Source: Gigaspora margarita
Lineage: Eukaryota > Glomeromycota > Glomeromycetes > Diversisporales > Gigasporaceae
Reading direction: 5' to 3'
DNA: 64,000 bases
Assembly: GCA_009809945.1 (NCBI GenBank)
Contig: WTPW01000978.1
Span: 152,837 to 216,836 of the forward strand
In this document: piece by piece, positions 56,929-64,000 of the stretch
Layout: each line of letters begins with the position of its first letter
Numbering within the stretch: the stretch's first letter is position 1
The notes under the pieces: model-generated
Databases searched by the model: none
What the model saw: the letters and a program-made list of their open reading frames with translations, nothing else
Told to the model about the DNA's origin: nothing
Made by a program: the position numbers and the translations under genes

Positions 56929-59900
56929 CTGTATGTGTCCGAAATTAGGCTACTACCTAAAATAAGCTACCCCCCCTATTTTGGTCAAAAAACTATAAAA
57001 CATCTTTAACCCAAAAATAAGCTACCCTCTTTATCAAACCAAAAACTTATTAGCAAAAAATTTAGTTCCGAAAATAAGCTACCCCCAAACTCAATACATA
57101 CCGGTAGTACTTTTAATCAAATCAAAACAACCCGTTAAGAGGCATCCATTTATTTGCATGAGAATACAAAAATAGCGAGAATAAAAGTTTACATATCATA
57201 AAATCACTAACCCTATCTGCTATAGCCTCCAACATTACAGCTCTAACCCTAAATTTTTTTTATCTAATGTACTTAGTTATTTACAAAAATTGGGTTTTGT
57301 ATTATCCGCGCAAAGCTGTTAAGAGACCTGACCAATACTGGTAATTTATAAATAGCAAATAAGTTAAGAATTTGTACTACCAACATAATTATTTATTTAT
57401 TATCCGGGAATATAAATTATTTATTTATAATTGCTATTTATTTATTTATAATTGCTATTTATTTATTTATAATTCTATTTATTTATTTATACGTAGCAAG
57501 TTATTTATAAAATGTGCACAATACAAGAAATTTTTATATTCAAACTTGATATGCAATTTGTACATTATATACTGTTCGAAATCATTATAATAATCATTAT
57601 GACGATATTTTTTCTCACGCATCAAAAAATATTAATTTCGGTTTATTATACTATTATAATTCTGTAAAATCCAATTGTCGAATTCTGCAAATATTTAACA
57701 AGCGGTATTGAACTTTTTTTCGTTTAAAAAACATTCTATCTAATTTATTCAAATAATGACCCAGCATTCTGGCAATCTACTATATTCATCTACATTTTTG
57801 TCTTCATTAGAATTTTCATCCAACTTCTCATTATTATCAGATTCTTTGCTTTCATCAAGATCTTCATCTTGATTAGGTTCTTTGTCTTCATCAAATCCTT
57901 CATCTTCATTAAATCCTTCATCTTCATCAAATCCTTCGTCTTCATCAAATTCATCTCCTTCATCAGATTCAACAACATTATTATCAGACCCATTATCTTC
58001 AGAATCGTAGATTAAATGATCCTCACTTCCTGACAAACAGTTAGAAATACCACATTTTTTAAACGCACGAGCAATAATATCATCAGAAATATCATTCCAG
58101 GAGTCCAAAACCCAATGACAAACTGTATTAAGATCAGCACGCTTCAAATTTCCACCCTTAGTAACGCCATTACCACCATTCGATATCCAATTATGCCAAT
58201 GTTTACGAAGATTAACTTTGAAAGGTTTGTTAATACAAATATCAAGAGGCTGACACATGCTAGTGAGACCCCAGGGATTACGGCCAAGTCAGTATTTCCA
58301 GAACGCATTACAGCCTTAATCCGATTCGTAATGTGTGCTGAAAAAGAATCTAAGACAAGCATTGCTCTCGAGTTATCAAATCCTGGTCATGCACTGTTCC
58401 AATATTTTATCCACTTTTCTATTCCAGGTTCATCCATCCACCCTTTGTCCTAGAACCAAACAACAACGCCAGATGGGGGTGGAGATGTTTTTGAGGGCCA
58501 TACCTTTCCTTTAAAGATAATGACTGGTGGGAGCTTAGTGCCATCGGCAAGACATGTCAAAACAACAGTAAATCAATTTTTATCATTACTCGTTGTTCGA
58601 ACGTGAACGGTTTTTGTGCTCTTCGAATCCACAGTTAAACTACCCGCCATATCAAACCAAACTGGTGTTTCATCCATATTAGCTATCATATTAAGAGGAT
58701 ACTCATTTTTCTGGCGAAGCCGAATTACAAACTGCTGAAAGCTAAGTAACTGGTCTTCCAGGTCCTTTGGTAACTTTTGTACGATTTTAATTTTACGTCG
58801 AAGAGCAAGGTTATGGCATTTTAAAAAATGACAGAGCCAATGTGACGAGAACTTAAAATTATTAATTGCAAACTTCTTGGCATCATTTTTGGTTTGCTTA
58901 AAGCTTCTATTCATAATTTCGCCCTTTTTTATTCTTATGCTAGAGTATGTAACAGCGAGAGCATCTTCTCGAGCTGTCTTTATCCATTCATAAAGTTTGA
59001 CTTCTTTTTCGGGAAAAGATGCACAGCGACCAGAACCAACTCTTCGTAAATTTTTTTTAAAAGAAGGAGGACCTTGTGAAAAATTTTTGGCCCACCGACC
59101 AAGCATCGTTAAGTCTAAGGAATAATAGTTAGCAGCATATGTGTTCAAAGTACGACGTGCTAACTCTACAGCTTTTTGCTTCTCTTTAACTGAGTATGAA
59201 TTTCTTTGTCTTTTCATATCTCAAAAGTTAAACAATAAAAGTAACCTTTATTCTTCTAAGAACGTCAGTATTTATATAAGGGACCGGTATCTCTACTAAT
59301 ATTTTTCTATTTAAGAACAAAAGGTAATATAAAAAGCTTCAATATAAAAAAAAAATAGGTATCATGATTTACATTTTTTTTTCTCGTCTCTTCCGACCAT
59401 TTCTTCAGTGTTGAAGCTGTGTCGAGGAGGAATGGGTTGAATTACTATGAGGGCCAGAATAGGAGCTTTGGTTTTTTTCCTGTGAGAAAATAAAATCTCA
59501 TTTTGCTTATTAGCACGAGTTCAACTGGTCGCGTGTAATAAAAAAAAAAACTCCCTAGCTATTTTTTAAAATAAATCAAATTAAAATGAAATATGGTTTG
59601 TAAAGTATAAAAATTTGATAAGCTATCGAAAATAATTTTTTAGAGAAAATTAATTTTAGAATAGAGTTTATATTAAACAAGTATAAGCGGGTTTAAAAGG
59701 TTAAACAGTAATGCACATATTTTAAGTTATATATAAAAACCTTATTATAAAAACCTCTCAAGTGGCACGATTTTTATTTCTTTCCAGGCTCCAATTATTT
59801 TATATAGTGAAAAAAACTTTCTTTAAAATAGCGTATGAATATATAACATGCCCAGGTATCACGATATTTATTTACTTTCCCAGGCTACCAGTATTTTCTA

Positions 59901-60194
59901 ACATTTGTAATATTGATATATATAAAAAAATTTTTTTTAGAATCATACGAACTATAAGCATCNTGCAATAGTTCTTTAAAATTCCTTCAACTCACATGTA
60001 CAGGGTGAANAGATACAATAAACCTGTTGAATTACCTATTTTAAATTTTTTTAAATATTTATACCGAAAATAAGCTACCCCTTCATTGAACTTCAAATTA
60101 TTCTAAAATGGGTATAGCCTGAAAATAAGCTACCTTTCATTTTTTGTGTTCAAAATTGCCCAAAAAAAGGTAGCTTAATTTCGGACACATACGG
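56929..60194 (-). mobile_element. Pogo-like DNA transposon, 3266 bp, TA target
   Basis: Ends CTGTATGTGTCCGAAATTAG and the inverse of CCGTATGTGTCCGAAATTAA, flanked by TA (56927-56928 and 60195-60196). Subterminal words AAAATAAGCTACCCC occur three times near the left end (about 56957, 57015, 57069) and twice near the right end (about 60067, 60122). The transposase lies on the minus strand. A minisatellite of (TATTTATTTATAATTGC) type at 57400-57500 lies downstream of it, and a fragment of the TTAAAATGAAAT MITE at about 59580-59705 lies upstream. Inserted in the second LINE. Confidence 0.93.
57749..59217 (-). pseudogene. Pogo/CENP-B-type transposase (DDD), three nonsense codons and one frameshift
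   Basis: Begins at ATG 59217 with a helix-turn-helix (MKRQRNSYSVKEKQKAVELA), then a CENP-B-like DNA-binding domain (SHWLCHFLKCHNLALRRK, about residues 125-142). The catalytic domain follows with three Asp: NMDETPVWFDM (about 58680-58650), LVLDSFSAH (about 58360-58335) and QPLDICINKPFK (about 58255-58220). After about residue 420 comes an acidic repeat tail of DEDEGF units (about 57960-57870). The breaks are a TGA at about 58577, a TAG at about 58453, a TGA at about 58387, and a one-base deletion before 58258. All three stops are one C-to-T step from CGA, CAG and CGA. It is about 490 codons long, near the usual length for the family, so it decayed recently. Confidence 0.9.
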
Positions 60195-61499
60195 TACTGT
60201 AGATCTTAATAAGTTGGGCATCTCTCAGCCTCATTCTGGTATGATCCCCTACGAGATTTGGATTGTTTATTCTAATTACCCATTCTGAGATCATATGCTC
60301 TGTGTGCCGCTGCCAAAGTGAATTAATTCCCCAGATGTCCTTCTGTAATGGAATAGTATTTGAAGCAGTTGAGGCTAGTTCTGCTTTCCACTTTGCTATT
60401 CTTATTACTGGTTGATGCAATTTGTCGCATTCTTGCTTAGATAGTATTACCATATTTAGCTTGTATTCAGCTTGAGGTAGAACTACTACATTGTTTATAT
60501 ATCTTATATGTTCTATTGAAATTTTTTTCCTATTAAGCAAGTTGGCCATTTGCTTAATTTCAACTCCTAATCTTTTCTTAATTGTCTGTTTGAGGTCGGC
60601 TGCCGTCAGCAGACTCCAAGATATCAGGCTACTTCATTTTTCTTTTTGCACTTATTTTTTCCTTTCCTTCTTTGATCATAATTGCTTTTTCTTCTGATTT
60701 GTCTTTCCTGTTAATCACTATTAACTCTGTTTTCTTGGCATTAATCTCTATGTTGTTTAGCCGGAAGAAAGATTCTGCTATATTAACCAGCATTTGCAAG
60801 CTTGCTTTGGAATTTGCTAATAGAGCGGTATTGTCTGCATATGCCAGACCTGCTACTTGAATTTCCTCTTGCTCTATTTTTCCTTGGATTATTTCTATTG
60901 GCCACTCTATTCTTGCTTTTGCCCCTTGTTTGCACTTGTGGAGTTTACATAGTAATGGATCAAAGTAGATTCTCCATAGAAGCGGAGAAATTACCTTTCC
61001 TTGGTCTATTCCTCAGCCTGGACTAAATCCTTCTGTTAGTCTGAACTTTGTAATTACTTTAACTTGTCTATTTGTAAACATATTTACAAGGAACTTTTCT
61101 AGTTTTTCAGGAAGTTTGATCCTTTTAATGCTAATTGTAGCCTCTTGAGATCAATGGTATCGAACGCTTTTTTAACATTCATGATGTGTATTGGATCCTG
61201 GGTGCATTCTCCTTGTAGGCCCACAAAGTTTGGTCCTCTCAGAATGTTATGTGCTATGATGATATCACGTAGTCTTCTTTGAATAATTCTTATAAAACCT
61301 TTTCTTGTTGCTTTCAACAACATAATCAGTCTAGAATTTTCAAGCTGTAAGTCCTACTCTGCCATTTTTGGGATTGGAAAGATCATTTCAACTTTCCATT
61401 TCTTTGGCATTTCTCCTTCCATTAGTATTGTATTTAAGAGGTCTAGGAGGAGTTTTGTGGCTTTCTTACCCAATTTTTTAATGATTGTATATCCTATGT
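60195..61499 (-). pseudogene. LINE 2 reverse transcriptase, catalytic part
   Basis: Motifs: ILRGPNFVGLQG (about 61240-61205), VKKAFDTIDLKRL (about 61180-61140), GKVISPLLWRIYFDPLL (about 61000-60950) and AGLAYADNTALLANSK (about 60855-60810). The catalytic box reads YADN in place of YADD, so the enzyme is dead. The rest of the frame runs to 60195 (intact piece 60175-60549). Confidence 0.85.
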
Positions 61500-62346
61500 C
61501 AGTGATGGTAAATGACCTGAAATGACCCAAATGACCCAAATGACAAATGACTAGTCATTGGGTNATTTCGAGGCTCAAATNACCTAGAAGGTCATTTAAC
61601 ATATGTTAGTCAATATTCTAATGCTCTTTAGCCAATTAGAATTGGCGGCAACTAAAATTAAAACATAATCAATAATTGTAGCTATAAGTCAATTAATATT
61701 TATGTTTTAAGTAAAGTTTGTTCGAAATAATAAATTGCATATTTTGAACACCTTACTTAAGACACAAATATTAATTAACTTAGTAAAATTTGGACTTTAA
61801 TCTATAGCTAAGATTATCGATAAGGAAAATAATAAAGTTTGATAACTTTTTATACGAGCAATTCNACCAATAAAATTATTTTATATGCCAATGAACTAAA
61901 TGAACTTAATATCGGTAACCAAAATGATCTTGTCATGATTTAATAGCTTGGAGTTATTTAAATTTCGATTAAGCGATCGAGTTATTTACCATTCCTAGGT
62001 GGGACCGGGCATATAAACTTTTATTTGGTTTGGGCCCGAGTCTATTAATACCTAGCCCAACCCAGCTTACTTCGAAACCTATACGTATGCATTATCGTTA
62101 TGTTGTTAAAGTTGATCAATCTATGTAAAAAATATTAGTTATGGGATACAAACTCTATATGCATGATGGCCTAATGACTAAATGACCCTCAAATGACCTC
62201 GGTCATTTCTAAATGACCATGGTCATTTGGTCACAAGTCATTTCTAAATGACCCAAAATTGAGATGACTGTTAATGACCAGTCATTTTAGGATCATTCGA
62301 GGTCATTTGAAAATTTTGCAAATGACCAGATCATTTACCATCACTG
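61500..62346. mobile_element. Non-autonomous hAT element, copy 2, 847 bp
   Basis: Same ends (CAGTGATGGTAAATGACCTG) and interior as 30712-31548; the differences are scattered substitutions and short indels. The 8-bp duplication TCCTATGT flanks it (61492-61499 and 62347-62354). Several N lie in the copy. It interrupts the RT of the second LINE. Confidence 0.95.
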
Positions 62347-62900
62347 TCCTATGTTGGATAACTCTGGAGCGGAGCTGTTAGAGGTTTTCTGGACCATTTC
62401 TTTCTATTCTTTTTCCTCAATTTCGTTAAAGATACTATCATACCAATCTTGTTGAATATATTCTTTTGGGGCATATTCCTCGCTCCATTCTTTTTTTCCT
62501 CCTTCTGGATTTGTGGGGCTCTCCTTAAACTGCTTCATGAAGTATTTATTGACCACTTTTTTAACTTTAGCCAGTTCATACACTAGCTCTTTTTTTTCTG
62601 ATTCATGATCTGGTATAATTAGAATTCTTACGATCTCTATTTTGTTCCAAGGTCGTTCTAGTATACTGTTGAGCATTTTCTTATCCTCTTGCTCTATCAT
62701 TCCAAACCTCCTTTCAATGTTTTCTCTTATCCTTTTTTCTTGTTCCATTTTTTGTTCGTAGGTCATTTTTTTCTCTATTATTTTTATCTATCTCTTGAGA
62801 TTTTCTAACCATTGTGCTGTCCACCTGTCTCCAATTTCTTGAATTTCTGTGTCATTATTTGAATTTATTAGACCGATTTGGGTGTTTACCAAGAGTTGAT
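62347..62900 (-). pseudogene. LINE 2 region between endonuclease and RT
   Basis: The intact piece is 62404-62766: charged helices (EQKMEQEKRIRENIERRFG), ending upstream of the hAT insertion at EEYAPKEYIQQDWYDSIFNE. The segment KEYIQ corresponds to PKEYIQKSMYYL of the first LINE (about 39915-39950). Confidence 0.7.
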
Positions 62901-63212
62901 CTATGTCTTCAATTGTTGCATTCAAGTTTGCTCGTTCTTTACATCCTATACGCCTTAGCTACTTAATCCATTTGTATCTTGGGTTCCAAATAATTTGTTT
63001 TTGTTTCTCTTTACTGGTGTTTTTAATTTTTTTGTGTGGAATTGACTTATACGCAGCTTGGCCTATCAGTTCTGCTAGCTTTTCCTATAATTTGTTTATC
63101 CAATTTACTTTTGAACTTTTATAGGGATCTCTTCCTTTCTTTAATTCTTTTTTCTAAAATTTTTCAATGTATTTCTCTAGGAGCGAAGTGAAGTTTTCCC
63201 AATCTTCATTAG

Positions 63213-64000
63213 TCATTTTATCATACTGGTATATTTTACGGTGACCAGAGTATTTTTTCTTTGCTCTGCAATTGAGTTTGTGTGAAATATGGGGCTTAGC
63301 AGTAGTTTAGTCCATATTAGGTTATGATCACTCCCTGTGACAAGGTCTATGTGTTCTATGTTACTATCTATCACCAGGCCTTTAATTTTGGGGTCCAACC
63401 ATATATGGTTAATTTTCGAGCAGAATTTGTGATTGGTCCAGGTTGGTTTAAAAATCTGAGTTAATAGTTGCGTATGCCTCCGCATAGCCTACTCTTTGTA
63501 ACTATCTAATCAGAGAGAGTTTAGACTGTTTGCTCTTTTGTGTATCTTCTGCTACTCTGTCATTACTAGTATCCCTCCTGGCTGCTTCTTCCCCTGTTTC
63601 TGCATTAAAATTGCCTCCTACAATTATTCTCGTATTTACTTTACTCTTGGTAATATCTTCTGTTATACACTGTTGGATTTTCTTTTGTGTGTTTTTGTCA
63701 TTTGGTGGGAAGTAAACTACCTATATGACTAAAATTATTTTTTAAATCTGAAGACAGCTTTTAGTGCATATGTATCCTTTACTACTATCTCAGTAAGATG
63801 TATTTGCTATTCTTTTCTTACTAATAGTCCACTCCTGAACCCTTCTTTTTTTCTATAATATCTTTTGTCCAGAAAGCCCTGTATTGCTCCCAGTTAACTT
63901 CAAAGAAAATTGCTTCTCTCGCATTAGTATTTGTTTTCGTTAAATCTATTATGTCCAAATTTCCTCTATTCCAAATTCCATTATTTCTTGTAGTTTTGTT
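63213..64000 (-). pseudogene. LINE 2 endonuclease domain, incomplete at the window edge
   Basis: The piece 63213-63485 contains KINHIWLDPKIKG and TGSDHNLIW, the closing SDH motif of the APE-type nuclease. Upstream parts (63490-64000) are broken by stops and frameshifts but keep EVNWEQYRAFW-like coding texture near 63900. The start lies outside the window. Confidence 0.7.

Larger units (their letters stand above)
54361..64000 (-). mobile_element. Second decayed LINE with RNase H, minus strand, twice interrupted
   Basis: From right to left: endonuclease end (63.2-64.0 kb, continues beyond the window), linker, RT (62.77-60.2 kb), post-RT region, RNase H (56.14-55.5 kb), Cys/His motif (about 55.25 kb) and lysine-rich tail to 54610. 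The 3' end near 54361 has AATAAAG and an A-rich tail (minus strand). A hAT element (61500-62346) splits the RT and a pogo-like element (56929-60194) splits the post-RT region; reading across each junction restores the LINE frame. Similar in order to the LINE at 36-44 kb. Confidence 0.88.

Noticed and set aside
54689-57000. Plus-strand frames opposite the second LINE
   Set aside because: Rich in Phe, Ser and Leu, complementary to the lysine-rich LINE coding strand; no domain.
57790-57993. Separate acidic or Met/Lys-rich small protein
   Set aside because: It is the alternative frame of the DEDEGF repeat tail of the pogo transposase.
36000-64000. Alternative genetic code (TAG or TGA read as an amino acid)
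   Set aside because: The stops occur together with frameshifts and lost catalytic residues, and are explained by C-to-T or G-to-A changes. The intact P450 needs no recoding.

Overview
The window is AT-rich nuclear DNA from a eukaryote, most likely a fungus. It has short introns, TTAGGG-type telomere-like motifs and a very heavy load of degraded transposons. The mix (RNase H-bearing LINEs, protein-primed-type PolB, zinc-knuckle/retropepsin proteins, pogo and hAT elements, many foldbacks) would fit an arbuscular mycorrhizal fungus such as Rhizophagus, but that placement is inference. I see only one intact host gene: a six-exon cytochrome P450 at 17.8-19.8 kb, predicted at 493 residues.

Layout. 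1-15.5 kb: a satellite-like AT-rich scaffold carrying large foldback (palindromic) elements, several MITEs, a 528-bp tRNA-headed SINE with a 16-bp target duplication, and a poly(A)-tailed retrocopy with a 16-bp target duplication and a still-open 152-codon frame. 15.5-21 kb: lower-repeat genic island with the P450. 21.7-24.6 kb: a young, non-autonomous, gag-only LTR retrotransposon on the minus strand. 25-35.6 kb: MITEs, a perfect 306-bp palindrome, an 837-bp hAT derivative, a GTGTCCAGGATTA-type repeat cluster and a 1.9-kb long-TIR element. 36-43.9 kb: a decayed LINE on the plus strand (ORF1, endonuclease, RT, RNase H). 44.5-46.1 kb: a satellite array. 47.6-52.0 kb: a decayed type-B DNA polymerase. 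52.6-54.3 kb: gag-like and retropepsin-like pseudogenes facing each other. 54.4-64 kb: a second LINE on the minus strand, split by a 3.27-kb pogo-like transposon (TA duplication) and by a second copy of the hAT derivative (8-bp duplication).

Most of the elements do not work together; they record successive nested insertions followed by C-to-T/G-to-A decay. The strongest candidates for something undescribed are: (a) short double-hairpin elements scattered through the polymerase/retropepsin district, sitting in frame inside two different proteins, with stems that change in compensating ways; (b) several foldback families that share a core resembling ACTGGWCCAAWTT; (c) telomere-like tracts in the middle of otherwise different MITE families.
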